64,000 bases of DNA from the NCBI RefSeq assembly GCF_029223195.1, contig NZ_JARHUF010000010.1:1-64000 (forward strand). Reading direction: 5' to 3'. The stretch's first letter is position 1. Every line of letters begins with the position of its first letter. The stretch comes from Vibrio sp. CAU 1672. GTDB taxonomy: Bacteria; Pseudomonadota; Gammaproteobacteria; Enterobacterales; Vibrionaceae. Shown piece after piece: positions 27,104-36,916 of the stretch. A model generated the notes under the pieces. It was not told where the DNA came from. It was given only the letters and a program-made list of their open reading frames with translations, and did not search any database. Both the position numbers and the translations under genes were made by a program.

Positions 27104-28378
27104 TTACGGTAATTCGCTGGTCAGGTCTATGATGGCCTCACAGCCGCTGTCCGGTGAGTTGTGGATGGTGAACTGCCAACCATAGCGGTGGCATAGATCT
27201 TCGACAATCAGCAGGCCTAGTCCGTGTCCGTTGGCATCCGGTGTGGAAGCCAGCCCTAAGCCCTGATCGGTGATGCGAATGGCAGTGTTGGTCATGGTGA
27301 CCCGTATCGTACCGTCCGGCGTCGCGGCGATCGCGTTGCGAAGCAGGTTGCCTAATAAGATCGTCAATACGGCCGTGGTTGCACGAGTGTGAGGGGAACC
27401 TTCAATCCGGACTGAAACGTCAAGTTGCTTTTGATCCGCCTGGGCCTGGCTCTGGCGGACGATGGAGTACAACTCCTGTTCTGATATGGCTCGCCATGGC
27501 GCGTCATCTTGATTGCGCTCATAGCGGACTAAGCCCAGCAGGGCATCAACCATGGTGGACATTTGCAAGGTGGCATCCTGTATGCGTTTGATTTGACGCT
27601 TCTGGAACGGAGGGTTATCCCCTTTGGCAAGAAGGCTGCCTGAGCCTTGCATGATCGTCAGGGGTGTACGTAGTTCATGGCTCGCATAACGGGCAAAAGC
27701 TTGCTCACGTTTGATAAGATTGCTGACTTCCTGGCGATATTTGTTGAGCTCGCCTGCCAGGGTCTGGAACTCCTGCGCTGAGCCAGGAGGGACCGAAAAC
27801 ACCTGGCTTGGGTCACCCTGGTGCTGATCCAGCTGGGTCTGCAGGGTGTTGATCGGTTTTATCAGGCTCTGTGACAGACGCCGCAGCAGGCTGCCAAAGA
27901 TCACGACCAGTACGGCGACCACGGCCAGCACCAGCGCAACGGCGAGAATAAACTCTTCACTGGTGATTTCGACCTCATCAACCAGGGAGACCAGGATGAT
28001 CGGGTGTTCGACACCTTGGTGGAAATAAGTGCTCATGTAAATCATTCGAGAGTCGGTTTCATCACCGACTTCGTCGAGAAAGTGTTTCTGTCCTTCAAGG
28101 TAGTGACGGAATGGCTCCGGGACGACGCTGCTATTGTTGTATGCAGTAGTGAGCAAATCCAACTGAATTTGGTTTTCGCCCGGATGGGCTTGAAAGTACT
28201 CAATTGCCTCATTGCGGTCGATCATAATACGGCGTTCAGCAACGCGGTCTTCTGACCACAGCAGAGAGACGGTGATCAAGGCAAAGCAAAAAATTCCGAT
28301 CACCACGGATACGAAAGTGAAAAACAGCGCCAGCCTGCCGGTCATGCTGTGGGTGTTGGTTAACAGGCGCGGGATCAT
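27104..28378 (-). CDS. Sensor histidine kinase
   Basis: This 424-residue kinase has a first transmembrane helix (residues 15-40) and a periplasmic sensor of about 110 residues. A second helix (residues 143-165) and a HAMP region follow. Next come the dimerisation/phosphoacceptor box FARYASHELRTPLTIMQG and an HATPase domain (GNLLRNAIAATPDGTIRVTM, ITDQGLGLA, HGLGLLIVEDLCHRYG). It should autophosphorylate on the SHELRTP histidine and pass the phosphate to the adjacent regulator. Its start overlaps the regulator gene by four bases. The signal is unknown. Confidence 0.92.
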   Translation of the reverse strand: MIPRLLTNTHSMTGRLALFFTFVSVVIGIFCFALITVSLLWSEDRVAERRIMIDRNEAIEYFQAHPGENQIQLDLLTTAYNNSSVVPEPFRHYLEGQKHFLDEVGDETDSRMIYMSTYFHQGVEHPIILVSLVDEVEITSEEFILAVALVLAVVAVLVVIFGSLLRRLSQSLIKPINTLQTQLDQHQGDPSQVFSVPPGSAQEFQTLAGELNKYRQEVSNLIKREQAFARYASHELRTPLTIMQGSGSLLAKGDNPPFQKRQIKRIQDATLQMSTMVDALLGLVRYERNQDDAPWRAISEQELYSIVRQSQAQADQKQLDVSVRIEGSPHTRATTAVLTILLGNLLRNAIAATPDGTIRVTMTNTAIRITDQGLGLASTPDANGHGLGLLIVEDLCHRYGWQFTIHNSPDSGCEAIIDLTSELP

Positions 28379-29052
28379 ACCTCCAGCTCCAGACGGAAGC
28401 CTACCTTCGGTACGGTTTTCAGTCTCTGGGTGGTAAAGGGTTTATCGACTTGATTGCGTAACTGGTAGATGTGACTGCGTAACACATCGTTGTTGGGGTC
28501 GTTCTCCTGCCATAACTGAAACGCGATCTCCTCACGGGTGACTATTTCCGGCGCACGGCGGACCAGCATCTCCAAAATAGTGTATGTGGTTGGGTTTAGC
28601 GCCAGTAACTGATTCTGACGATAGGCTTTACGGGTCTTCTGATCGATAGAGATATCGCCATAGTTTAACTGACTGGCCGCCACCGTCCCCCGGTAACGAC
28701 GGATGAGTGCGCTCATTCGCGCATCGAGAATGTCGAGATCAAAGGGCTTAGTGAGATAATCATCTGCGCCATGCTGGAAACCGTTTAACATATCTTCGCG
28801 GCTATCGAGTGCGGTGAGCATCAGAATCGGAGTATTATTGCCGGCGTCACGCAGTCGGTTACATACGGTTAGGCCATCCATTCGTGGCAACATCAGATCC
28901 AGCAGGATCACATCAAAGTGGTTTTCCTGGGCAAGTTTCAGTCCGAGTTCCCCGTTGTCGGCGTAGTCTAACTCTGCTCCGGTACATTCAAAGTAATCAA
29001 ACAGCATTCCGGCGATTTCACGATTGTCTTCCACCAACAGCACGCGCTTCAT
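28375..29052 (-). CDS. OmpR-family response regulator
   Basis: The 225-residue regulator has a receiver domain with the acidic pair in LLVEDN, phospho-acceptor Asp52 (VILLDLMLPRMDG) and the Lys of LTKPFDLD. A C-terminal winged helix follows (residues 125-222, ending LKTVPKVGFRLEL). It heads the two-gene operon with the kinase. The 338-base upstream region carries an inverted repeat (29179-29196) that may be its own binding site. No symbol is assigned because several vibrio systems have this architecture. Confidence 0.92.
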   Translation of the reverse strand: MKRVLLVEDNREIAGMLFDYFECTGAELDYADNGELGLKLAQENHFDVILLDLMLPRMDGLTVCNRLRDAGNNTPILMLTALDSREDMLNGFQHGADDYLTKPFDLDILDARMSALIRRYRGTVAASQLNYGDISIDQKTRKAYRQNQLLALNPTTYTILEMLVRRAPEIVTREEIAFQLWQENDPNNDVLRSHIYQLRNQVDKPFTTQRLKTVPKVGFRLELEV

Positions 29053-29390
29053 CGGTTTTTCCTCAGAGGGTTGATTGGGTAAAATGGACTGTCAGCCCCA
29101 TCATTTGGCCAATATTATTCACTGCTGATGTGAAAAAATTGTCGATGACAAGGTTTTTCCCTGCGGCTCGGACTACGTCACTTTACCGTTAAAGTGCAAG
29201 AGTAACACGATGATCCGTGATGTTTACAGCGCGAGGTTAGTGAGATGGTTTGTCATTGTGGAGCAAACCGAAGCCTGCTGCTGCCGGGTGCTACAATAAA
29301 CAATGATGCACCAATGAGTTAAGTCGATGAGTGTTTAGCTTGAGGTAGATATCGTCCGCGAGATGCAGCGCAATGGACTGATTCTGGGTA
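29053..29390. other. 338-bp divergent region before the two-component system and gtrA
   Basis: This region carries the regulator's promoter (minus) and probably that of gtrA (plus). Notable elements are the inverted repeat at 29179-29196 and CACG-N6-CGTG at 29206-29219. No gene is supported. Confidence 0.55.
29179..29196. promoter_or_regulatory. Inverted repeat CACTTTA-CCGT-TAAAGTG
   Basis: Perfect 7-bp arms separated by four bases lie about 127 bases upstream of the response regulator start. It could be a regulator-binding site or a hairpin in a transcript leader. Confidence 0.45.
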
Positions 29391-29786
29391 ATGGGGAACA
29401 ACGTGGAAAAATGGATAAAATTTGCCATCGTGGGCGGGATCGGCTTTTGCGTCGATACATTTGTGTTCACACTGCTGTTTTATGTCCAGGATCTGGACTT
29501 GATGATAGCCAGAATCCTGGCGTTTATGGTGGCGGCCACATCGACCTGGGCGGGAAATCGTTACCTCACTTTTGCCGGTGCGGATCGGCGTAATCCGTAC
29601 CGGCAATGGCAGAAGTTTATCCTGTCAGCCACGATCAGTGCGCTACCCAACTTAGCCGTGTTTAAAATGTTAACCATACTGTTAGGTGAGCAGGGTATGA
29701 TGGTGTATCTGGCGCTGGTGGCCGGGATTCTGGTTGGTATGGTCAGCAACTATCTGCTCAGTAGCCGATGGGTATTCGCAAAATAA
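29391..29786 (+). CDS. GtrA-family membrane protein
   Basis: The 131-residue protein has four transmembrane helices and the GtrA signature at the start (WIKFAIVGGIGFCVDTFVF) plus WAGNRYLTF and YLLSSRWVF. GtrA proteins are thought to flip lipid-linked sugars used to decorate cell-surface polysaccharides. No glycosyltransferase gene is adjacent. The start could be the ATG at 29391 or a GTG at 29403; neither has a strong ribosome site. Confidence 0.85.
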   Translation: MGNNVEKWIKFAIVGGIGFCVDTFVFTLLFYVQDLDLMIARILAFMVAATSTWAGNRYLTFAGADRRNPYRQWQKFILSATISALPNLAVFKMLTILLGEQGMMVYLALVAGILVGMVSNYLLSSRWVFAK

Positions 29787-29814
29787 AAAACGCAGCCAGA
29801 TGGCTGCGTTTTTT
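29785..29814. terminator. Bidirectional terminator between gtrA and ygiQ
   Basis: AAAAAACGCAGC (29785-29796) and GCTGCGTTTTTT (29803-29814) form a perfect stem with A and T tracts on both sides, serving two converging genes. Confidence 0.92.
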
Positions 29815-29821
29815 GGTGTAG

Positions 29822-32110
29822 TTAACGGCGTTTTGGTTTGCGCTGTCCGCCCGGTTTACCCTGTTGGCCAGGACGTGATGAATGGGGGCAGTCCTGACCG
29901 TTTGAGCGGTTGCTCTGGGGCTGGTTTTTGCCACGATTTTTACCACCGGGTTGTTTGTCTTTCTGCTGACTACCGTCTGAACGTTTGTTCTGGTGTCCAC
30001 CAAAACCGGGCTGGTTTTTGGTATGTTTGGTTGCAAAGCGATGCGCGCCATGGCGGCCCGATTTACGACGTTGAGCTGGTGTTTTAGCATCAATATCTTC
30101 TGCCGGAACCAGACAGTTTGGCTTGTCACCAATCAGGTGTTTTTTGCCCATGTTGAGCAGTGCTTCACGGATCAACGGCCAGTTGGCCGGATCATGGTAA
30201 CGCAGCAGTGCTTTGTGCAGACGGCGCTGGCGTTCACCTTTCGCTACCGGGACCACTTCGCGGTTTTTGTACTTGACCCGCTTGAGCGGATTGGTTTCCG
30301 AATAGTACATCGAGGTGGCGTTACACATCGGTGACGGGTAAAAGTTCTGGACCTGATCACATTCGAAATTGTTCTTTTTCAGCCACAAGGCAAGATTCAG
30401 CATGTCCTCATCTTCGGTACCCGGGTGGGCAGAGATGAAGTAAGGAATCAGGTACTGCTTTTTCCCCGCTTCGGCGCTGTATTTCTCGAACATTTCTTTG
30501 AAACGGTCGTAGGTGCCCATACCGGGTTTCATCATCAAATCCAGCGGGTCTTTCTCCGTGTGTTCGGGGGCAATTTTCAGGTAGCCGCCCACGTGGTGGG
30601 TGACCAGTTCTTTCACGTACGCCGGTGACTCAATGGCCAGATCGTAACGTACGCCGGATGCAATCATCACCTTTTTGATGCCGTCGACTTTGCGGGCAGC
30701 CCGGTACAGGTCGATGGTGTGTTTGTGATCGGTATTGAGCTTGTTACAGATCCCCGGGAACACACATGATGGCCGGCGGCAGTTCGCTTCTGCTTTGGCA
30801 TCGCTACAACCGAGGCGGTACATGTTTGCGGTTGGGCCGCCTAAGTCTGAGATCGTACCGGTAAAGCCCGGCACTTTGTCACGGATTTCTTCCAGTTCTG
30901 TGAGGATCGACTCTTGTGAGCGGTTTTGGATGATGCGTCCCTCGTGCTCAGTGATGGAGCAGAAAGAACAGCCGCCAAAGCAGCCTCGCATGATATTAAC
31001 CGAGGTTTTGATCATGTCGTAAGCCGGAATTTTTGCCTTGCCGTATGAAGGGTGCGGCACACGCGCAAAAGGTAACCCAAATACGTAGTCCATCTCTTCC
31101 GTCGTTAACGGGATCGGCGCTGAGTTAACCCACAATTCACGATCGCCATGGCGCTGGATCAGGGCGCGGCCGGAGTACGGGTTAGTCTCCAGATGCATCA
31201 CCCGGCTGGCATGCGCGTATAAGATTCGGTCGTTGTTAAGTTTTTCAAAGTGCGGCAGGCGAATTGCAGTGGTTGCCGCATCGTGGCGTGACGGGCGAAT
31301 GGTGATCGGTTTTGCCTGTGTCTCTTCTGGTTTGGTCTCACACTGGGTTTCCACTTCATAAGGGTTAGGTGCAACAAATGCTTCCTTACGCGGTTTCTCA
31401 ATACGAGAAGAATCGATAATGGTGTAACCTTCCGGTGCTGCCGGCAGGTTGACTGCCGTACCACGAATATTGGTCATGGTGGTGATGTCTTCACCCTCAG
31501 CCAGGCGATGGGCGACTTCAATTAATGCACGCTCCGCATTACCAAACAACAGAATGTCGGCTTTGGCGTCAAACAACACCGAGCGACGGACTTTGTCAGA
31601 CCAGTAATCGTAGTGGGCCACACGGCGCAGGCTGGCTTCAATGCCGCCTAAGACGATAGGCACGCCTTTATAGGCCTCCCGGCAACGTTGGGAGTAAACC
31701 AGCGTAGCACGGTCGGGGCGTTTTCCGCCTTCGTTATTGGGGGTGTAGGCATCATCATGGCGTAGCTTACGGTCAGCCGTGTAACGGTTGATCATGGAGT
31801 CCATGTTGCCTGCAGTGATCCCAAAGAACAGGTTTGGCTTACCGAGTTGCATAAATGCGTCTTTGGTATGCCAGTCTGGCTGAGCAATGATACCGACGCG
31901 AAACCCCTGAGCTTCGAGCAAACGCCCGATGATCGCCATACCAAAGCTCGGGTGATCGACATACGCATCGCCGGTGACGATGATGATGTCACAGCTGTCC
32001 CATCCTAACGCGTCCATTTCCTTGCGGCTGGTTGGTAAGAATGGTGCGGTGCCAAAACACTCTGCCCAGTATTTTTTGTGCTCGTGTATTGGGGTGATGT
32101 TGTTGGTCAT
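29822..32110 (-). CDS. ygiQ: YgiQ-family radical SAM protein
   Basis: This 762-residue protein opens [19 protein letters not shown] and keeps [20 protein letters not shown] as in E. coli YgiQ. The radical-SAM cluster motif is [16 protein letters not shown] (Cys-x3-Cys-x2-Cys). The C-terminal 75 residues are a low-complexity basic tail rich in Gly, Gln, Lys, Asn and Arg. The reaction is unknown. I start at 32110 because the frame before it (to 32185) has no homology and a GAGAG box precedes this ATG. Confidence 0.94.
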   Translation of the reverse strand: MTNNITPIHEHKKYWAECFGTAPFLPTSRKEMDALGWDSCDIIIVTGDAYVDHPSFGMAIIGRLLEAQGFRVGIIAQPDWHTKDAFMQLGKPNLFFGITAGNMDSMINRYTADRKLRHDDAYTPNNEGGKRPDRATLVYSQRCREAYKGVPIVLGGIEASLRRVAHYDYWSDKVRRSVLFDAKADILLFGNAERALIEVAHRLAEGEDITTMTNIRGTAVNLPAAPEGYTIIDSSRIEKPRKEAFVAPNPYEVETQCETKPEETQAKPITIRPSRHDAATTAIRLPHFEKLNNDRILYAHASRVMHLETNPYSGRALIQRHGDRELWVNSAPIPLTTEEMDYVFGLPFARVPHPSYGKAKIPAYDMIKTSVNIMRGCFGGCSFCSITEHEGRIIQNRSQESILTELEEIRDKVPGFTGTISDLGGPTANMYRLGCSDAKAEANCRRPSCVFPGICNKLNTDHKHTIDLYRAARKVDGIKKVMIASGVRYDLAIESPAYVKELVTHHVGGYLKIAPEHTEKDPLDLMMKPGMGTYDRFKEMFEKYSAEAGKKQYLIPYFISAHPGTEDEDMLNLALWLKKNNFECDQVQNFYPSPMCNATSMYYSETNPLKRVKYKNREVVPVAKGERQRRLHKALLRYHDPANWPLIREALLNMGKKHLIGDKPNCLVPAEDIDAKTPAQRRKSGRHGAHRFATKHTKNQPGFGGHQNKRSDGSQQKDKQPGGKNRGKNQPQSNRSNGQDCPHSSRPGQQGKPGGQRKPKRR

Positions 32111-32273
32111 AAATTGCTCTCTGTTCCAGGGAGCGCGAATTATAGCGATTTGAGTATCAGGTATCCACAATTTGATACAAAGCAAGTTTACGAATACACA
32201 ATCACATGCTTAATCGATTCATTAGTATACTCAGATTAAAACATAAGATGCGCTAGATGAGAGAGGTTAAGTG

Positions 32274-34733
32274 ATGAGTGAGGTACTTAACATGGTGCAC
32301 GAAGAACCATCGCTACGGAACAACGAAGCGAGTTTCATTAATTGGTCATACCGGATCGATACGCAAGAATTTGAATGTGACCAACAGGCATTAATGAACC
32401 AGTTTCGTTTGGATTCAGCGGTAGAAAGCATTGAGCAGTTGTTTGACTATATCGTGTTGGGGCAAAAAGACGACGCCAGAGCACGACTTAATAAAGTAAA
32501 AACACAGGGTGGTGATGACGTTTTTACCTGTTGCATTATGCCGAATGAGTCGACCCTGGTGCATGTGGAGTGTTGGTTTGAAAAAATTGACGCCACATAT
32601 GTTCAGGGGACTTTAATTCCTCAACTGTCGGTGCGAGGGAGTGAAGAACTCGCCGGGATCATTGAAACCATATTTGAACTGCCTAATGTTGGTGTGTTAA
32701 TTGCTGACGCGGATACCAAGATTCTGGGTTGTAATGCCGCCTTTGAACGTCAGATGGGTTATCAAAACTCAGACATTGTGGGCCTCAAAACCCAAATATT
32801 CAGCTCGGAACTGCACAGCAAAAGCTTCTACGACACCCTTTGGGCGCAAGTTGAAAGAGAAGGCTTTTGGCGCGGCAATTTGTTCAGTTTAAATGCGGCC
32901 GGTGAAGACCACGCACACCATTTATGCCTGTATAAGCTTGCGTTTGAGAGTGGCAGAGTGCTCTACCTTGGGTATTCTACCGACACGTTGGCTTCCTGGT
33001 ATGGGTTATCAAACGGAGAAAGCGCCAGTTCACATTGGCTCCGGTTGCTGCCAAACAAAGCTGAATTTGAAAAATGTTTGACCGGCCTGTGCGGCAAAGC
33101 GGATCGGCATGACATAAAAATGGTGATAACCCTTGCCCCCAGATTCAAGCCGCAACTGTTGGTTGAGCAGCTACTGGGTTTCTCGGATTTCCTGATGCGT
33201 AGTCAGCACGTCAGCCTGGCGGGCCATTTGACGAAAAACATATTTACTCTTTGCATTGTTGCCCCAAAAAGCCGCCGGCTAAGCCCGTTAAGGTTGATTG
33301 ACGTTGCGATCCGTAACTTTTTTGCCGAGCTCAGATCCGAGTTGGGGGAAGAGGTGCATGAGGCGGTGCTCTCCGGGAGAACCGGCGTTGCAGTTATGGG
33401 TTATGATACCAACAACCCGATTAAGGCAATGGTGTATGCAACTCAAGCGATGATTTCTGCCAAGTCTGGTGTGGAAAACGAGTTCAATTTTTACAACAGT
33501 GAACTGCATGCACAGTTGCTCAAAAGATTGCACCTGGAACGTTTTATTAAAGAGCAACTCTCGCAACATCATGTCGATGTGTATTATCAGCCGATTGTTG
33601 ATGTCAAATCGGGCCGGGTGGCAGCGTTTGAAGCGCTTGCACGTTTTCAGTTTCAGGGCCAACAATATGAAACTTGGGAAATTATCACCGTCGTAGAAGA
33701 TATAGAGCTGATCCTGGCGCTGGATGATTTAGTGTGCCAAAGCGCAATAGAGCAACTGCCACATCTGCAACAAGTGTACGGTGAACATATCGGTTTGAGT
33801 CTCAATCGTTCACTCAATACCCGGCAGGATTCCCTCCAGGGATTGCATCGTTTTTTGCAGTTCATTAAAGCCAGTTCGGTAGACCCGCGCAAGATTACGC
33901 TTGAGCTCAATGAAACCGTATTTTTTGAACAGGATGCAGAGCAGGCCATAGTACTGGATCAACTGAGGCAGCATGGGGTTGGTGTGGCGATTGATGACTT
34001 TGGTACCGGACTGACCTCTTTTGCCGGATTTAAAGCCGGGCAATTCGATGTATTGAAAATTGACAGGATCTTGGTCGAAAACCTCGAACAAGGCAGCATC
34101 ACCTATAACATGGTGAAGTCGATCACTCAGTTAGCCCACGCCTTAGGTGCAAAAGTGGTTGCTGAAGGGGTTGAGACGGTTAGCGAACTCAACGCGTTAT
34201 CGCGTATCGGTGTTGATTGTATGCAGGGTTATGTTTTCTCTGAAGCGCTCCCTCCCACCCAGTTAGATCAGCCGATAAGTTACCAGAAGATGTTTGCTGA
34301 GGCTTCCGGGCCGTGTGATCCGGATGCGACTGTACTCTCAATTTGTCATGCGAATGTGCACCATTTGGATCCCGGTGAACCACTTTCACTGGCTGTCGAG
34401 CTGATGAATCTGGATTCAAAATCTCCTTTGGTGGTGGTAAACGACAAGTTATGTGTCGGTATTGTGCTCAAAGAACACGTGAGTTTGCACTTAACCCCTT
34501 CGATGGGGACGGACTTAGAGACAGAAAGGGAGGCCAGAGTCTGGAAAAAACCGATAAATCAGGTAATGAGTACCAAGTTTCACAGTGTAGAAGCCAGTAT
34601 GCAATTAAAGTTGATTCCCGAGCTTATACAGGCAGGGGTCGAGTTCCCCTGGGTTGTGTGTGATGAAAACCACCATTTTCGCGGACTCATTACTCAAGAG
34701 GACGTATTGTCTTATTTGGCAAGCAGAGAGTAG
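32274..34733 (+). CDS. PAS-degenerate GGDEF-EAL-CBS cyclic-di-GMP protein
   Basis: This 819-residue protein has a PAS domain (about 128-240: NVGVLIADADTKILGCNAAF), then a GGDEF-like region (about 255-425) with LLPNKAEFE but no GGDEF motif. An EAL phosphodiesterase domain (about 425-680) follows: FEALARF, SLNRSLN, LELNETVFF, IDDFGTGLTSF, VLKIDR, VAEGVET and MQGYVF. All expected metal and general-base residues are present, so it can probably hydrolyse cyclic-di-GMP. The last 130 residues look like a CBS pair (PINQVMSTKFHSVE, FRGLITQEDVLSYL). No transmembrane helix is seen, so it is cytosolic. GAGAGG lies seven bases before the ATG at 32274; an adjacent GTG is less favoured. Confidence 0.9.
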   Translation: MSEVLNMVHEEPSLRNNEASFINWSYRIDTQEFECDQQALMNQFRLDSAVESIEQLFDYIVLGQKDDARARLNKVKTQGGDDVFTCCIMPNESTLVHVECWFEKIDATYVQGTLIPQLSVRGSEELAGIIETIFELPNVGVLIADADTKILGCNAAFERQMGYQNSDIVGLKTQIFSSELHSKSFYDTLWAQVEREGFWRGNLFSLNAAGEDHAHHLCLYKLAFESGRVLYLGYSTDTLASWYGLSNGESASSHWLRLLPNKAEFEKCLTGLCGKADRHDIKMVITLAPRFKPQLLVEQLLGFSDFLMRSQHVSLAGHLTKNIFTLCIVAPKSRRLSPLRLIDVAIRNFFAELRSELGEEVHEAVLSGRTGVAVMGYDTNNPIKAMVYATQAMISAKSGVENEFNFYNSELHAQLLKRLHLERFIKEQLSQHHVDVYYQPIVDVKSGRVAAFEALARFQFQGQQYETWEIITVVEDIELILALDDLVCQSAIEQLPHLQQVYGEHIGLSLNRSLNTRQDSLQGLHRFLQFIKASSVDPRKITLELNETVFFEQDAEQAIVLDQLRQHGVGVAIDDFGTGLTSFAGFKAGQFDVLKIDRILVENLEQGSITYNMVKSITQLAHALGAKVVAEGVETVSELNALSRIGVDCMQGYVFSEALPPTQLDQPISYQKMFAEASGPCDPDATVLSICHANVHHLDPGEPLSLAVELMNLDSKSPLVVVNDKLCVGIVLKEHVSLHLTPSMGTDLETEREARVWKKPINQVMSTKFHSVEASMQLKLIPELIQAGVEFPWVVCDENHHFRGLITQEDVLSYLASRE

Positions 34734-34833
34734 GGCGAAGACTCATTGTCTCATTGATGTGGCAGGGCAGTAGTCTGTAGGTAGACGATTTGTTATTATC
34801 GCCTGCCTCAATATCTTTAAGCCTGTATCTGAC

Positions 34834-35520
34834 ATGATTGAACAACTGCTTCTTACCTTTCCACCCATGCTGTTTGGCGCACAAGCGCTGTTGACCCTGA
34901 TTCTGGTTAAGGGTGACATTTGTCCGGGACAGCGAGGTCGACTGCATCGGATGCTGCCGGCGATGGCGATCCTCTGGCTGGCTGTCGCGTCACTGCGCAT
35001 TGAAGCCTTTATGGTCGTGTTCGCGTTGTTTTACTTTTATTCTCAGGTGCAGACCAATAAAACCCGGGAAAAGGGACCGCTATGGGTGATGCATCTGGCG
35101 AATGGCCTGGCATTTGCTTATCTGTCGATTCAGATCAGTGGACAGTCTCACTGGTCGGCGGGAGCCGCCATGGTGTTGATGGCCGGTTTTCTGGGAGCCG
35201 CTTTTGCCCACTTATTGCTGACTATTGCGCGTAGCCGTCTGCAGGCTTTTCATCGCATATTGCCGGTGGTGGGGGTGATCTCTGCGATGTTACTGGCATT
35301 CACGACGTTATTGTTTGCCTACCAACTGAATGAGTCGGCGCTGCAGAGCGGATTCAATGGCATCTTGTTAACGTTGGCGCTGCTGATTTCCACCATTGTA
35401 GTGTGGTGCTGGCATCTCTTTACTCATAAGGCGGCGCATAAAGGGCAGTTGACAGTGTCACTGTTGCTCGCTCTGGCATCGATGACGCATTTACAAGGTT
35501 TGTTTTCGCTGCTGGTTTAA
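34834..35520 (+). CDS. Integral membrane protein, function unknown
   Basis: The 228-residue protein is almost wholly hydrophobic, with six to seven predicted helices. It has a basic loop (GQRGRLHRML) and a polar stretch (SQVQTNKTREKGP). I recognise no family. It begins 100 bases after the EAL gene on the same strand and could be co-transcribed with it. Confidence 0.7.
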   Translation: MIEQLLLTFPPMLFGAQALLTLILVKGDICPGQRGRLHRMLPAMAILWLAVASLRIEAFMVVFALFYFYSQVQTNKTREKGPLWVMHLANGLAFAYLSIQISGQSHWSAGAAMVLMAGFLGAAFAHLLLTIARSRLQAFHRILPVVGVISAMLLAFTTLLFAYQLNESALQSGFNGILLTLALLISTIVVWCWHLFTHKAAHKGQLTVSLLLALASMTHLQGLFSLLV

Positions 35521-35673
35521 CGGCTGCAGAGTTAACTGCTGGGTCACATTTCCAGTCAAGTTTGGCCGTTGGGTGGGCATATGACGCTGGATTTAGATCA
35601 AGCTCACTTCCAAAACTTCAGATCCTAGCTACGCTTTCTGTATACCCGTGTAAGAGTGTATAGGAGTGAGCAG

Positions 35674-35868
35674 ATGGACTTGAGCAATGTTGGTAATTTG
35701 GATGGCAACATTTTGTTGGGGATCGTCAACGAAAAATTGCGCCTGGAATGTGACAGTTTTGAAGAGCTTGTCTCTATGTATGAAATGGATGTCGAATCGG
35801 TAGTCGGTAAACTGGATATGCTCGGCTACCAATATGACCCTCTCACTAATCAATTTAAATCTGGCTGA
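35674..35868 (+). CDS. DUF4250 domain-containing small protein
   Basis: The 64-residue product (MDLSNVGNLDGNILLGIVNE) has the DUF4250 pattern: a short helical domain with KLRLECDSFEELVSMYEMD and the ending GYQYDPLTNQFK. Function is unknown; it is a soluble acidic protein widespread in Vibrio. The start at 35674 is chosen because AGGAG lies seven bases before it, inside a longer frame from a GTG at 35656. Confidence 0.8.
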   Translation: MDLSNVGNLDGNILLGIVNEKLRLECDSFEELVSMYEMDVESVVGKLDMLGYQYDPLTNQFKSG

Positions 35869-35887
35869 GTCTGACCTGTTATTTATG

Positions 35888-36799
35888 TCAAGCCATCTTG
35901 ATCCCGTCAAGGTGGCTTTTGCACTGAAGTTTTGCGGTGGCAAAAAATGCCTGCAAATAGCGCTTGTCTTTCTCTGCATTTCGAGTTGCCGCAAACAGGC
36001 GGCGCCATAGCCCCTGGCCCAGCGGTACGCTGCTGATCAAACCCTGACGGGAAAATTCTGCGATGGCCCAGTTCGGGAGAGCTGCAACGCCCAGTCCGGC
36101 CGACACCATTTGCACCAGCATCAGAGTATTGTCGGCTTGTTTCCACCTGGCAGGTTCTACCGCTGCCGGTTGCAGAAAATGTTTGACCACGTCCAAACGC
36201 TGTTTTTGTACCGGATAAGAGAGCATGGTCTGATCGGCGAGATCTGCCGGCTCAATCATGGCTTTTTGTGCCAAAGGGTGGTTGGTGGCAGTGATCAAGC
36301 GCATTTCAAAATCGAAGAGTGGCTCATAGTGGACTTCAGAGCGTGGCTGAATGTCTGAGGTGATCACCAAATCCAGCTCACCTGCGAGTAATGCCGGCAG
36401 TGGCTCAAAGCCAAAACCGGATGAAAAATCGAGCGTGACGCTGGGCCAGGATAATTGATACTCCTTCAACGCCGGCATAAGCCACTGGAAGCAAGAATGG
36501 CACTCTATCGCCATATGCAGGCGACCATTAACGTCTTCTTTCAGGCTGGCCAGGTCATTTTCTGCCTTGGCCAGTTTCGGCAGTATATCGTCGGCCAGCC
36601 GTAAGATGATCTCGCCTTCGGTGGTAAATTTCACCGGGCGTGTTTTGCGCAGAAACAACTGACCGCCAATGCGGGATTCAAGATCTTTGAGCTGATGTGA
36701 GAGGGCGGACTGAGTCAGGTGTAACGCAGTTGCGGTGGCGGTCAATGAACCAGTATCTCTTAATGACGTCAGTGTACGCAGATGTTTCAGTTCTATCAT
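35888..36799 (-). CDS. metR: LysR-type activator MetR
   Basis: This 303-residue LysR regulator has an N-terminal winged helix (MIELKHLRTLTSLRDTGSLT, residues 1-60) and an effector domain that follows E. coli MetR, including AIECHSCFQWLMPAL and LDLVITSDIQPRS. MetR activates metE and other methionine genes with homocysteine as co-inducer. It is divergent from metE across 253 bases that carry a tandem MetJ operator, matching the classic metR-metE arrangement. Confidence 0.96.
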   Translation of the reverse strand: MIELKHLRTLTSLRDTGSLTATATALHLTQSALSHQLKDLESRIGGQLFLRKTRPVKFTTEGEIILRLADDILPKLAKAENDLASLKEDVNGRLHMAIECHSCFQWLMPALKEYQLSWPSVTLDFSSGFGFEPLPALLAGELDLVITSDIQPRSEVHYEPLFDFEMRLITATNHPLAQKAMIEPADLADQTMLSYPVQKQRLDVVKHFLQPAAVEPARWKQADNTLMLVQMVSAGLGVAALPNWAIAEFSRQGLISSVPLGQGLWRRLFAATRNAEKDKRYLQAFFATAKLQCKSHLDGIKMA

Positions 36800-36865
36800 G
36801 AATCCCTCTCATCATTCAGTTCCTATCATGAACACTACTAACTTAACCACAAATTCCAGATATGT

Positions 36866-36881
36866 AAACGTCTAGACGTCT
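36866..36881. promoter_or_regulatory. Tandem MetJ operator between metR and metE
   Basis: AAACGTCT (36866-36873) is followed directly by AGACGTCT (36874-36881). The consensus met box is AGACGTCT and MetJ binds two or more contiguous boxes, so this is one perfect box and one with a single change. It should repress both divergent genes when S-adenosylmethionine is plentiful. Confidence 0.87.
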
Positions 36882-36916
36882 AAATATTCATAATGTGAGC
36901 CGAACTGAGTGGCATG

